The position numbers and the translations under genes were made by a program. The notes below the pieces were generated by a model, which was not told the origin of the DNA, did not search any database, and saw only the letters and a list, made by a program, of their open reading frames with translations. Shown here one piece after another: positions 23,692-32,999 of a stretch of 64,000 nt of DNA. Source of the stretch: JAYPAN01 sp038123715 (GTDB lineage Bacteria > Pseudomonadota > Alphaproteobacteria > RS24); assembly GCA_038123715.1 (NCBI GenBank), contig JAYPAN010000001.1, positions 186,001-250,000 of the forward strand, in the 5' to 3' direction. Every line of letters begins with the position of its first letter. Position 1 is the stretch's first letter.

Positions 23692-24983
23692 TGTTACGCG
23701 ATGAAGACCGCATATTTACCAATATATACGGGCTGCAAGGCGGCGATTTGGCTTCAGCCAAGGCGCGCGGTGATTGGGACAAGACGGCGGCGCTGATTAA
23801 AAAAGGCCGTGACTGGATTATTGAGGAAGTCAAGGCGTCGGGTTTGCGCGGGCGCGGCGGAGCCGGATTTCCGACCGGTCTGAAATGGTCATTCATGCCC
23901 AAGGAAAGTGATGGGCGACCGCATTATCTGGTGGTCAATGCCGATGAGTCCGAACCCGGCACTTGCAAAGACCGCGATATTATGCGCCATGAGCCGCATA
24001 AATTACTGGAAGGCTGCTTGCTGGCCGGTTTCGCCATGGGTGCCAATGCTTGCTATATTTATGTGCGCGGTGAATTTGTGCGCGAGCGAGGGGCGTTGCA
24101 GCGCGCTGTTGACGAAGCCTATGATGCCGGCCTGCTCGGCAAAAACGCTGCCGGTTCCGGTTGGGATTATGACATTTATGTTCATCACGGGGCGGGCGCG
24201 TATATTTGCGGCGAGGAAACCGCGCTGATTGAAAGCCTTGAGGGCAAAAAGGGCATGCCGCGCTTAAAGCCGCCATTTCCCGCCAATATGGGTCTGTATG
24301 GCTGCCCGACCACGGTGAATAATGTCGAAAGCATTGCTGTTGCGCCGACCATTTGCCGTCGCGGGGCAAGCTGGTTTGCCGGTCTGGGGCGTGAAGGCAA
24401 TACCGGAACCAAGCTATTTTGCATTTCCGGTCATGTTAATAATCCGTGCAATGTCGAAGAAGAAATGGGTATTCCGCTGCGCGAATTGCTGGAGCGTCAT
24501 GCCGGTGGCGTGCGCGGTGGCTGGGATAATTTGCTGGCCGTTATTCCCGGCGGCTCATCCGTGCCGCTTTTGCCTAAAGAGATTTGCGACACGGTGCTGA
24601 TGGATTTTGACAGTCTGAAAGAAGTGCAATCCGGCCTTGGCACGGCGGCGGTGATTGTGATGGATAAATCCACCGATATCATCAAGGCGATTGCGCGGAT
24701 TTCGCATTTTTACAAGCATGAAAGCTGCGGCCAATGCACACCCTGTCGGGAAGGCACGGGCTGGATGTGGCGCGTGCTGGAGCGCATGGCGGTAGGGCGC
24801 GCGCAATCGCAGGAGATTGATATGCTGCTGAAAGTCTCCAAGCAGATTGAGGGGCATACAATTTGCGCTTTGGGCGATGCGGCGGCTTGGCCGGTGCAGG
24901 GGCTTATCCGCCATTTCCGTCCGGTGATTGAGGCGCGTTTGGCCGACGGCCCGACCGCGCCCGCGCAGGAGGCCGCCGAATGA
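23691..24983 (+). CDS. nuoF: NADH-quinone oxidoreductase subunit F
   Basis: 51-kDa-type subunit that binds NADH and FMN and carries cluster N3. 430 residues. GRGGAGFPTGLKWSFMPK is the NADH/FMN-binding glycine-rich segment; ESCGQCTPCREG (about 343-354) plus a later Cys in GHTICALGDAAAWP bind the [4Fe-4S] centre. The SLBB-like domain precedes them. The stop overlaps the nuoG start by four bases. Confidence 0.97.
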   Translation: MLRDEDRIFTNIYGLQGGDLASAKARGDWDKTAALIKKGRDWIIEEVKASGLRGRGGAGFPTGLKWSFMPKESDGRPHYLVVNADESEPGTCKDRDIMRHEPHKLLEGCLLAGFAMGANACYIYVRGEFVRERGALQRAVDEAYDAGLLGKNAAGSGWDYDIYVHHGAGAYICGEETALIESLEGKKGMPRLKPPFPANMGLYGCPTTVNNVESIAVAPTICRRGASWFAGLGREGNTGTKLFCISGHVNNPCNVEEEMGIPLRELLERHAGGVRGGWDNLLAVIPGGSSVPLLPKEICDTVLMDFDSLKEVQSGLGTAAVIVMDKSTDIIKAIARISHFYKHESCGQCTPCREGTGWMWRVLERMAVGRAQSQEIDMLLKVSKQIEGHTICALGDAAAWPVQGLIRHFRPVIEARLADGPTAPAQEAAE

Positions 24984-27064
24984 GCGACAGCACAGACAAT
25001 AATATGAAAGTCACTGTCGATGGCGTGACCGTTGAGGTTGCGCCCGGTACAACGATTTTGCAGGCTTGCGAAGAAGCCGGGGCGGAAATCCCGCGCTTTT
25101 GCTATCATGAGCGCCTGTCGGTTGCCGGCAATTGCCGCATGTGTCTGGTGGAAGTCGCCAAAGCGCCCAAGCCGGTCGCCTCTTGCGCCATGCCGGTCGC
25201 GCCGGATATGGAAGTGTTCACCAAGACCGACAGTGTGAAAGCGGCGCGTGAAGGGGTGATGGAGTTTCTGCTGATAAATCACCCATTGGATTGCCCGATT
25301 TGCGACCAAGGCGGCGAGTGCGATTTGCAGGATCAGGCGCTTGGCTATGGTGTTGACGCCAGCCGCTTTGAGGATAATAAGCGCGCCGTTGAAAACAAGG
25401 AAATGGGGCCGCTAGTTAAAACCATTATGACGCGGTGTATTCATTGCACGCGCTGTGTGCGCTTTGCGACCGAAGTGGCCGGTGTGCCGGAGATTGGCGC
25501 GATTGGCCGTGGTGAGGATATGGAAATCACCACCTATCTTGAAGCGTCGCTGGACAGTGAATTATCCGGCAATGTGATTGATTTATGTCCGGTCGGCGCG
25601 CTGACATCCAAGCCTTACGCTTACAAGGCGCGGCCTTGGGAGTTACGCAAGACCGAAACCATTGATGTGATGGATGCGCTGGGCAGCAATATCCGGGTTG
25701 ATATGCGCGGGCGCGAAGCCATGCGTATCCTGCCGCGCAATCATGATGATGTGAATGAGGAATGGCTGTCGGATAAATCGCGCTTTGTTTGGGACGGGTT
25801 GAACACGCAACGGCTTGACCGACCCTATATACGCCGCAATGGCAAGCTGGAACCGGCAAGCTGGGATGCTGCTTTTGAGGCGATTGGCGAGAAAATCTCC
25901 GGCAAGGGCGACGGGCTGGCGGCGATTGCCGGTGATTTAGTGTGCGCTGAAGGCCAATTCGCCCTGAAAGGGTTGATGGATGCGTTGGGCAGTCCGCATA
26001 TTGATTGCCGACAAGATGGTGCCAAATTAAGCGGCCCGCGCGGCAATTATCTGTTCAATTCGACCATTGCCGGTATTGAGGAGGCCGACGCGCTGCTGAT
26101 TATCGGCGCCAATCCGCGGCTTGAGGCGGCGGTTTTGAATGCGCGGATTCGCAAAGCATGGCGGGAAAATGGTTTGGCTATTGGCCTTGTCGGCGAGTCG
26201 GCTGACCTGACTTATCCTTATGCATTTATCGGTGCCGGGCCAGAAAGCCTGACGGCACTGAGCAAGGGCAAAAATGGCTTTGCCGATGTGCTGAAAAAGG
26301 CGGAGCGCCCGATGGTGATTGTCGGGCAGGGCGCTTTGGCGCGTGACGATGGTGATGCGGTGCTGGCCGAAGCGATTGGTCTGGCCGAAGCGGTCGGGGC
26401 GATTGGCACGGACTGGAACGGGTTTAATGTGCTGCATACAGCCGCCGCGCGCGTGGCTGGTCTGGATTTGGGGCTGTTGCCGGGTGATGGTGGCCGCGAT
26501 GTCGCTGCCATGCTGGAAGGCGCCAAATCCGGTGAAGTCGAGACCGTTATCCTTTACGGTGCTGACGAGATTGCCGCCGATGCGCTGGGCGCGGCTTTTG
26601 TGATTTACATTGGCAGCCATGGCGACAGGGGCGCGCATCGCGCCGATATTATTCTGCCTGCGGCGGCCTATACCGAAAAGCAGGCTATTTATGTCAATAC
26701 GGAAGGGCGTCCGCAAATGACTGAGCGCGCCGCTTTCCCGCCCGGCGAAGCGCGCGAGGATTGGAAGATATTCCGTGCGCTGTCTGAAAAACTCGGCGTG
26801 ACGCTGGCTTATGACACGCTGGCGCAATTGCGCCAAGCGATGTTTGAACAAGCACCGCATTTGGCGTCTTTGGACAGTGTTGCCAAAGCCGACGCGCCGG
26901 TTGCCCCTGAAACCTGCAAGATGGAAGCCGCACCCTTTACCGCCGCCGTGCAGGATTTTTATTTCACCAATCCAATCGCCCGCGCCTCGGCCATTATGGC
27001 TGATTGTGCGCGCAGCAAAGAAGCGCGCACCCAAGCCACCGACATTACCGGAACGGATGGCTAG
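24980..27064 (+). CDS. nuoG: NADH-quinone oxidoreductase subunit G
   Basis: 75-kDa-type subunit, 694 residues, the largest of the peripheral arm. The N-terminal ferredoxin-like domain has the N1b ligands (RFCYHERLSVAGNCRMCLVEV and the following SCAMPV), then the His/Cys ligands of N5 in HPLDCPICDQGGECDLQDQA and the N4 set CIHCTRCVRF, then a molybdopterin-oxidoreductase-like domain without the molybdenum site. The N7 ligand set is not evident, as in most alphaproteobacterial and mitochondrial homologues. Two bases separate it from nuoH. Confidence 0.96.
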   Translation: MSDSTDNNMKVTVDGVTVEVAPGTTILQACEEAGAEIPRFCYHERLSVAGNCRMCLVEVAKAPKPVASCAMPVAPDMEVFTKTDSVKAAREGVMEFLLINHPLDCPICDQGGECDLQDQALGYGVDASRFEDNKRAVENKEMGPLVKTIMTRCIHCTRCVRFATEVAGVPEIGAIGRGEDMEITTYLEASLDSELSGNVIDLCPVGALTSKPYAYKARPWELRKTETIDVMDALGSNIRVDMRGREAMRILPRNHDDVNEEWLSDKSRFVWDGLNTQRLDRPYIRRNGKLEPASWDAAFEAIGEKISGKGDGLAAIAGDLVCAEGQFALKGLMDALGSPHIDCRQDGAKLSGPRGNYLFNSTIAGIEEADALLIIGANPRLEAAVLNARIRKAWRENGLAIGLVGESADLTYPYAFIGAGPESLTALSKGKNGFADVLKKAERPMVIVGQGALARDDGDAVLAEAIGLAEAVGAIGTDWNGFNVLHTAAARVAGLDLGLLPGDGGRDVAAMLEGAKSGEVETVILYGADEIAADALGAAFVIYIGSHGDRGAHRADIILPAAAYTEKQAIYVNTEGRPQMTERAAFPPGEAREDWKIFRALSEKLGVTLAYDTLAQLRQAMFEQAPHLASLDSVAKADAPVAPETCKMEAAPFTAAVQDFYFTNPIARASAIMADCARSKEARTQATDITGTDG

Positions 27065-27066
27065 CA

Positions 27067-28077
27067 ATGGATAACGCCTTTTTCGACACTTATATTTGGC
27101 CGGCGCTGATTGTGACGGCTCATTCGCTGGCAATTATTTTGGTATTGCTGGTGTCGCTGGCCTTTTTCATGTATGCCGACCGCAAAATCTGGGCGGCGGT
27201 GCAATTACGGCGCGGCCCCAATGTGGTTGGGCCTTTCGGCCTGTTGCAAAGTTTTGCCGATATCCTGAAATATCTGTTCAAGGAAATCGTCATTCCGACG
27301 ACCAGCAATAAGTTTATCTTTCTGCTGGCGCCTTTCCTGACCATGTTTTTGGCGCTTAGTGCCTGGGCGGTGATACCGGTCAATGAGGGTTGGGCGGTGG
27401 CCGATATCAATGTCGGCATATTGTATATTTTCGCAATTTCCTCGCTTGGCGTTTATGGCGTTATTATGGGCGGCTGGGCATCCAACTCCAAATATCCGTT
27501 TCTCGGCGCGCTGCGCTCGGCGGCGCAAATGGTGTCTTATGAAGTCTCTATCGGGCTGGTTATCATCACCGTGCTGTTATGCGTCGGCTCGCTCAACTTG
27601 ACCGATATTGTCAATGCCCAAAAGACCGTTTGGTTTGCCGTGCCGCTATTTCCGATGTTTGTGGTGTTTTTTATCTCGGCGCTGGCCGAGACCAATCGCC
27701 CGCCTTTTGACCTGCCTGAGGCCGAGTCGGAGCTGGTGGCCGGTTTTATGACTGAGTATTCCTCAACCCCCTATGTGGTATTTATGATTGGCGAATTGGC
27801 CAATATCATTTTGATGTGCGCCATGACGGTGATTTTGTTCCTTGGCGGTTGGCTGCCGCCGGTCGATATTGCGCCGTTTAACTGGCTGCCGGGTGTGTTC
27901 TGGTTTGTCCTCAAGCTGGGATTTGTGTTTTTCATGTTCGCCATGGTAAAGGCGATGGTACCGCGCTACCGCTATGACCAGCTTATGCGCTTGGGCTGGA
28001 AAGTGTTTTTGCCACTCACGCTTGTCTGGGTGGTATTGACCGCGTCCGTTATTCAGTATTTCGGACTGGCGGCGTGA
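27067..28077 (+). CDS. nuoH: NADH-quinone oxidoreductase subunit H
   Basis: ND1-type membrane subunit joining the peripheral and membrane arms and forming the quinone entry channel. 336 residues, about eight transmembrane helices. Signatures: ADRKIWAAVQLRRGPNVVGP, and ALAETNRPPFDLPEAESELVAG in the acidic loop. Start set at ATG 27067, two bases after the nuoG stop; an overlapping upstream frame start at 27004 lies inside nuoG and is rejected. Confidence 0.96.
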   Translation: MDNAFFDTYIWPALIVTAHSLAIILVLLVSLAFFMYADRKIWAAVQLRRGPNVVGPFGLLQSFADILKYLFKEIVIPTTSNKFIFLLAPFLTMFLALSAWAVIPVNEGWAVADINVGILYIFAISSLGVYGVIMGGWASNSKYPFLGALRSAAQMVSYEVSIGLVIITVLLCVGSLNLTDIVNAQKTVWFAVPLFPMFVVFFISALAETNRPPFDLPEAESELVAGFMTEYSSTPYVVFMIGELANIILMCAMTVILFLGGWLPPVDIAPFNWLPGVFWFVLKLGFVFFMFAMVKAMVPRYRYDQLMRLGWKVFLPLTLVWVVLTASVIQYFGLAA

Positions 28078-28087
28078 AGGGGGCGAT

Positions 28088-28579
28088 ATGGCTTGGCTAG
28101 ATAAAACCGCGCGCGGGCTTTTCCTGACTGAATTCGTCAAGGCTTTCGTTTTGGCCTTGCGCTATTTCTTCGGGCCGAAAGCGACGGTTAATTACCCTTA
28201 TGAAAAAGGCCCGCTTAGCCCGCGCTTTCGCGGTGAACATGCGCTGCGCCGCTATCCGAATGGCGAGGAACGCTGCATTGCCTGTAAGCTGTGCGAGGCG
28301 GTTTGTCCGGCACAAGCCATTACCATTGAGGCGGGGCCGCGCAATAATGACGGCACACGGCGCACTGTGCGCTACGACATTGATATGGTAAAATGTATTT
28401 ATTGCGGCTTTTGTCAGGAAGCGTGTCCGGTCGATGCGATTGTCGAAGGGCCGAATTTTGAGTTTGCCACCGAAACCCGCGAGGAGCTGATTTACGATAA
28501 GGAAAAACTGCTTTCCAATGGCGATCGCTGGGAAATTGAAATCGCCAAAAACATTGAGCTTGACGCCCCCTATCGATAG
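28088..28579 (+). CDS. nuoI: NADH-quinone oxidoreductase subunit I
   Basis: TYKY-type ferredoxin subunit with two [4Fe-4S] clusters (N6a, N6b). 163 residues. Both classic motifs are intact: CIACKLCEAVCPAQAI (about 61-76) and CIYCGFCQEACPVDAI (about 100-115). It lies ten bases after nuoH and is followed by nuoJ after nine bases. Confidence 0.97.
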   Translation: MAWLDKTARGLFLTEFVKAFVLALRYFFGPKATVNYPYEKGPLSPRFRGEHALRRYPNGEERCIACKLCEAVCPAQAITIEAGPRNNDGTRRTVRYDIDMVKCIYCGFCQEACPVDAIVEGPNFEFATETREELIYDKEKLLSNGDRWEIEIAKNIELDAPYR

Positions 28580-28588
28580 AAACGCCCC

Positions 28589-29200
28589 ATGACCCTCTCC
28601 GCCCTTGCCTTTTATCTGTTCAGCACGGTATCCGTGGCCAGCGCCTTTATGGTGATTGCCGCGCGCAATCCGGTCTATTCGGTGCTGTTTCTTATTCTGA
28701 CTTTTTTCAATTCAGCCGGATTATTTGTCCTGATGGGGGCGGAGTTTCTGGCGCTGATTTTGGTTGTGGTCTATGTCGGCGCGGTGGCGGTGCTGTTTTT
28801 GTTTGTCGTGATGATGCTGGATATTGATTTCGCTGAACTGAGCGAAGGATTTCTTCAATATCTGCCAATCGGCGCGACTGTCGGGCTGATTTTGCTGCTT
28901 GAATTGCTGCTGATTTTCGGCGCGTCCTCAATGCTGGTGGATGATACGGCATTGCCGCGCGCCACGCCGGAAGGCATGACCAATGCCGAGGCTTTGGGGC
29001 GGGTGCTTTACACTGAATATGTCTATTTCTTCCAGGCAGCGGGTGCGGTTTTGCTGGTCGCTATGATTGGCGCGATTGTGTTGACGCTGGTGAAATCGGA
29101 AAATCCGCGCCGCCAGAGCATTGCAGAGCAAAATGCCCGCACCAAGGAGGATGGCGTCGCGCTGGTTGATGTCAAGCCGGGGCAGGGGTTGAAGTCATGA
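28589..29200 (+). CDS. nuoJ: NADH-quinone oxidoreductase subunit J
   Basis: ND6-type membrane subunit, 203 residues, five transmembrane helices. The conserved pi-bulge helix is seen as VVVYVGAVAVLFLFVVMMLD. The C-terminal cytoplasmic tail is charged. The stop overlaps the nuoK start by four bases. Confidence 0.95.
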   Translation: MTLSALAFYLFSTVSVASAFMVIAARNPVYSVLFLILTFFNSAGLFVLMGAEFLALILVVVYVGAVAVLFLFVVMMLDIDFAELSEGFLQYLPIGATVGLILLLELLLIFGASSMLVDDTALPRATPEGMTNAEALGRVLYTEYVYFFQAAGAVLLVAMIGAIVLTLVKSENPRRQSIAEQNARTKEDGVALVDVKPGQGLKS

Positions 29201-29505
29201 TGATTGGACTGACACATTATCTGACGCTGGCGGCGATTTTGTTCACGATTGGCGTGTTCGGTATTTTTCTGAACCGCAAAAATGTGATTGTCATTTTAAT
29301 GTCGATTGAGCTGATGTTGCTGGCGGTGAACATTAACCTTGTTGCTTTTTCCGCCTTTCTTGGCGATTTGGCCGGACAGGTTTTCGCGCTTTTGGTGTTA
29401 ACGGTTGCGGCCGGTGAGGCGGCGATTGGCTTGGCCATTTTGGTTGTTTATTTCCGCAATCGCGGCGGCATTGCGGTTGAAGATGTCAGCCAGATGAAAG
29501 GATAG
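29197..29505 (+). CDS. nuoK: NADH-quinone oxidoreductase subunit K
   Basis: ND4L-type membrane subunit, 102 residues, three transmembrane helices. The conserved proton-path acidic residues are in SIELMLLAVNIN (about 34-45) and TVAAGEAAIGLAIL (about 68-81). It overlaps nuoJ by four bases and is followed by nuoL after three bases. Confidence 0.96.
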   Translation: MMIGLTHYLTLAAILFTIGVFGIFLNRKNVIVILMSIELMLLAVNINLVAFSAFLGDLAGQVFALLVLTVAAGEAAIGLAILVVYFRNRGGIAVEDVSQMKG

Positions 29506-29508
29506 GGA

Positions 29509-31440
29509 ATGTATCAGGCAATCGTCTTTTTCCCGCTTTTGGGCGCGCTTATTGCCGGTCTGTTTGGCCGGATTATCGGCGACCGCCCGGCTGAACTCAT
29601 CACGACCAGCCTGCTGGTGCTGTCGGCCATGCTGTCTTGCATTGGTTTTGTGGAAGTGGCGTTGCATGGCGGAAGCGAAACCGTGCATGTGCTGACATGG
29701 ATGCAATCGGGCAAGCTGGAAATAAGCTGGGCGCTGCGGATTGATACGCTGACCTCGGTGATGCTGGTGGTTGTCACCGGCGTATCGGCTTTGGTGCATA
29801 TTTATTCCATTGGCTATATGAGCCATGACCCGTCGCGGGCGCGGTTTTTTGCCTATTTGTCACTGTTTACCTTCACCATGTTGATGCTGGTAACAGCTGA
29901 TAATTTCCTGCAATTATTCTTCGGCTGGGAAGGCGTCGGGCTGGCCTCTTATTTGCTGATTGGCTTCTGGTTCAAAAAAGCCTCGGCCAATGATGCCTCC
30001 ATCAAAGCGTTTGTGGTCAATCGGGTCGGTGATTTCGGTCTGATTTTGGGCATGGCGGCGATTTATTTCTCGGTCGGCTCGTTGCAATTTGACGCTGTCT
30101 TTGCTGCCGCCGGGGCTTTGGCTGAAGGCCAGTTCGACTTTCTTGGCATGACCGTGCCGACACTGACCACGATTTGCCTGCTTTTATTTATGGGCGCGAT
30201 GGGCAAATCGGCTCAATTTATTTTGCACACTTGGCTGCCCGATGCGATGGAAGGCCCGACACCGGTTTCGGCTTTGATTCATGCCGCGACTATGGTGACA
30301 GCCGGTGTGTTTTTGGTGGCGCGCTGTTCGCCGCTATTTGAATTGTCACAAACCGCCTTGTCGGTCGTGGTGGTGTTTGGTGCGATTACCGCCTTTTTCG
30401 CCGCCACTGTCGGTCTTGTGCAAAATGACATTAAGCGGGTAATTGCCTATTCCACTTGCTCACAGCTCGGCTATATGTTTGTTGCGCTCGGCGTCGGTGC
30501 TTATCAGGTCGCCATGTTCCATTTGTTCACCCATGCGTTTTTCAAGGCGCTTTTATTCCTTGGCGCCGGCTCAGTTATCCATGCCATGCAGGATGAACAG
30601 GATATGCGTAAAATGGGCGGGTTGCGCCAGCTCATACCGGCAAGCTGGTTCATGATGCTGATTGGCACGCTGGCGCTGACCGGTTTTCCGCTGACGGCAG
30701 GGTTTTTCTCGAAAGATGCAGTCATTGAAGCGGCCTTTGCCGCCCAAAGCGGGCCGCATATGTTCGGCTTCGCGCTGCTGGTTGTGTCGGCCTTGCTGAC
30801 CTCTTTTTACAGCTGGCGGCTGATGTTCCTGACATTTCACGGCACGGCGCGCTGCTCCAATGAGACGCTCAGCCATGTCCATGAAAGCCCGCCGGTTATG
30901 CTGTTTCCGCTTATTGTGCTGGCGGCGGGTGCGTTGCTGGCCGGTCTGGCCTTTGCCGGATTATTTATCGGTGACGGGCAAATGGTGTTCTGGAGTGACA
31001 GTATTTTTACCGCCGCCGATAATCATGTGTTGCATGAATTACACAATGTTCCGGGCTGGGTGAAACTGACCCCGCCAGTGATGATGCTGACCGGTTTCTT
31101 TATCGCCTATCTTTTATACATCCGGCGTCCCGAATGGCCGTCGCGCATCGCTGCAGAGCATGATTTGATTTATAATTTCCTGCTTAACAAATGGTTTTTT
31201 GACGAGATTTACCGGTTTATTTTTGTCCGTCCAATGGGCTGGCTGGCGCGGCTGTTGTGGAAGGGCGGCGACGGCTTTGTGATTGACGGTTTCGGGCCGG
31301 ATGGTGTCGCGTCAACTGTTCAGCGCATGACACGCGGCATTGTCATTTTGCAGACCGGCTATGTGTATCACTATGCCTTTGTCATGCTGCTGGGCGTGGC
31401 GGGGCTGGTCAGCTGGTTCATGCTGGCAGGCACAAATTAG
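29509..31440 (+). CDS. nuoL: NADH-quinone oxidoreductase subunit L
   Basis: ND5-type antiporter-like proton-pumping subunit at the end of the membrane arm, 643 residues. It has about sixteen membrane helices including the long lateral helix near the C-terminus. Family motifs: FFGWEGVGLASYLLIGFWF, HTWLPDAMEGPTPVSALIHA and AYSTCSQLGYM. Normal length; intact. Confidence 0.96.
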   Translation: MYQAIVFFPLLGALIAGLFGRIIGDRPAELITTSLLVLSAMLSCIGFVEVALHGGSETVHVLTWMQSGKLEISWALRIDTLTSVMLVVVTGVSALVHIYSIGYMSHDPSRARFFAYLSLFTFTMLMLVTADNFLQLFFGWEGVGLASYLLIGFWFKKASANDASIKAFVVNRVGDFGLILGMAAIYFSVGSLQFDAVFAAAGALAEGQFDFLGMTVPTLTTICLLLFMGAMGKSAQFILHTWLPDAMEGPTPVSALIHAATMVTAGVFLVARCSPLFELSQTALSVVVVFGAITAFFAATVGLVQNDIKRVIAYSTCSQLGYMFVALGVGAYQVAMFHLFTHAFFKALLFLGAGSVIHAMQDEQDMRKMGGLRQLIPASWFMMLIGTLALTGFPLTAGFFSKDAVIEAAFAAQSGPHMFGFALLVVSALLTSFYSWRLMFLTFHGTARCSNETLSHVHESPPVMLFPLIVLAAGALLAGLAFAGLFIGDGQMVFWSDSIFTAADNHVLHELHNVPGWVKLTPPVMMLTGFFIAYLLYIRRPEWPSRIAAEHDLIYNFLLNKWFFDEIYRFIFVRPMGWLARLLWKGGDGFVIDGFGPDGVASTVQRMTRGIVILQTGYVYHYAFVMLLGVAGLVSWFMLAGTN

Positions 31441-31450
31441 GGGATTTGGC

Positions 31451-32959
31451 GTGATAGACTGGCCGATACTTTCAACCATTACTTTCCTGCCCTTGCTTGG
31501 CGCATTGTTTATTTTGCTGGCGCGCGGCGATGAGCAGGTAATTGCCGCCAATGCCCGCGCTGTCGCCTTGTGGACAACCACGGTGACGCTGTTTTTGTCG
31601 ATTTTCATGTTCGCTCAATTTGACAGCAACGCCACCTCATTCCAATTTGTCGAGCGTTTTGTCTGGCTGGGCGGCGGCATTGATTACGCTATGGGTGTGG
31701 ACGGCATATCCGTGTTGTTTGTGCTGCTGACCACCTCGCTAATGCCTCTTTGCATTGTGGCGAGCTGGACATCGGTCAAAACCCGTGTGCGTGAATATAT
31801 GGTCGCCTTTCTGGTGCTTGAAACGCTGATGATTGGCGTGTTCTGCGCTATGGATTTGATATTGTTCTATCTGTTCTTTGAGGGCGGCCTGATACCGATG
31901 TTTCTGATTATCGGCATTTGGGGCGGCGCGCGGCGCATATATGCAAGTTTCAAATTCTTCCTCTATACGCTTGTCGGCTCAGTGCTGATGCTATTGGCTA
32001 TATTGGCTATGTATTGGCATGTCGGCACAACATTTATTCCGGAAATGACCGAGACCGGTTTTCCGGCGGCGTGGCAGACATGGTTATGGCTGGCGTTTTT
32101 TGCCAGTTTTGCGGTCAAAATGCCGATGTGGCCGGTGCATACATGGCTACCGGACGCGCATGTGGAAGCGCCGACCGCCGGTTCGGTTATTCTGGCCGGT
32201 GTGCTGTTGAAAATGGGCGGCTATGGCTTTATCCGCTTTTCCCTGCCCATGTTCCCGATTGCTTCCGACATGTTTGCGCCATTGGTTTTTGCGCTCAGTG
32301 CCATCGCCATTGTCTATACCTCGCTGGTCGCTTTCGCGCAGGAAGATATGAAAAAGCTGATTGCCTATTCCTCCGTCGCGCATATGGGGTTTGTTACAAT
32401 GGGTCTGTTCACCATGACCGAACAGGGTGTGCAGGGCGCGGTGTTTCAAATGCTGTCGCATGGCTGGATTTCGGCGGCGCTGTTTTTATGCGTCGGGGTG
32501 ATTTATGATCGCATGCATACGCGCGAAATAAGCGCTTATGGGGGGCTGGCCAATCGTATGCCGGTCTATGCGGCGGCGTTTTTGCTGTTCACAATGGCAA
32601 ATATCGGTCTGCCCGGCACATCCGGTTTTGTTGGCGAGTTTCTGACGATTATCGGCACGTTCCAGGTCAGCACATGGACGGCGGTGTTTGCCGCCAGTGG
32701 CGTGATTTTCTCAGCCTGTTACGGGCTGGTTTTGTATCGCCGCGTCAGCCTTGGGCGCATTGAGCATGAAGGTTTGCAGCAAATCAGTGATATGAGCCGG
32801 CGTGAGATTGTCATCATGGCGCCCTTGGTTGTGGCGACATTGCTGTTCGGGTTCTGGCCGATGCCCATTCTTGATGTCACTGCCCCGGCGGTGGATGTGC
32901 TGGTCACCGGTTATCGTGAGGCATTGGCCACCCATTTTGCCGCTTTGGTGACACCGTAA
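31451..32959 (+). CDS. nuoM: NADH-quinone oxidoreductase subunit M
   Basis: ND4-type antiporter-like proton-pumping subunit, 502 residues, about fourteen membrane helices. Motifs: LFYLFFEGGLIPMFLIIGIWG, VHTWLPDAHVEAPTAGSVILAG and AYSSVAHMGFV. The start is set at GTG 31451, ten bases after the nuoL stop; the open frame extends upstream into nuoL but that part overlaps nuoL coding sequence in another frame. Confidence 0.95.
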   Translation: MIDWPILSTITFLPLLGALFILLARGDEQVIAANARAVALWTTTVTLFLSIFMFAQFDSNATSFQFVERFVWLGGGIDYAMGVDGISVLFVLLTTSLMPLCIVASWTSVKTRVREYMVAFLVLETLMIGVFCAMDLILFYLFFEGGLIPMFLIIGIWGGARRIYASFKFFLYTLVGSVLMLLAILAMYWHVGTTFIPEMTETGFPAAWQTWLWLAFFASFAVKMPMWPVHTWLPDAHVEAPTAGSVILAGVLLKMGGYGFIRFSLPMFPIASDMFAPLVFALSAIAIVYTSLVAFAQEDMKKLIAYSSVAHMGFVTMGLFTMTEQGVQGAVFQMLSHGWISAALFLCVGVIYDRMHTREISAYGGLANRMPVYAAAFLLFTMANIGLPGTSGFVGEFLTIIGTFQVSTWTAVFAASGVIFSACYGLVLYRRVSLGRIEHEGLQQISDMSRREIVIMAPLVVATLLFGFWPMPILDVTAPAVDVLVTGYREALATHFAALVTP

Positions 32960-32999
32960 CCGGCGTTCGTGAACCGGCAGGAAAGACAGGAAAACCAAG

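Noticed and set aside
26027..27133. 368-codon minus-strand open frame over nuoG
   Set aside because: Shadow of nuoG; composition is Arg/His/Gln-rich as expected for the reverse frame of GC-rich codons.
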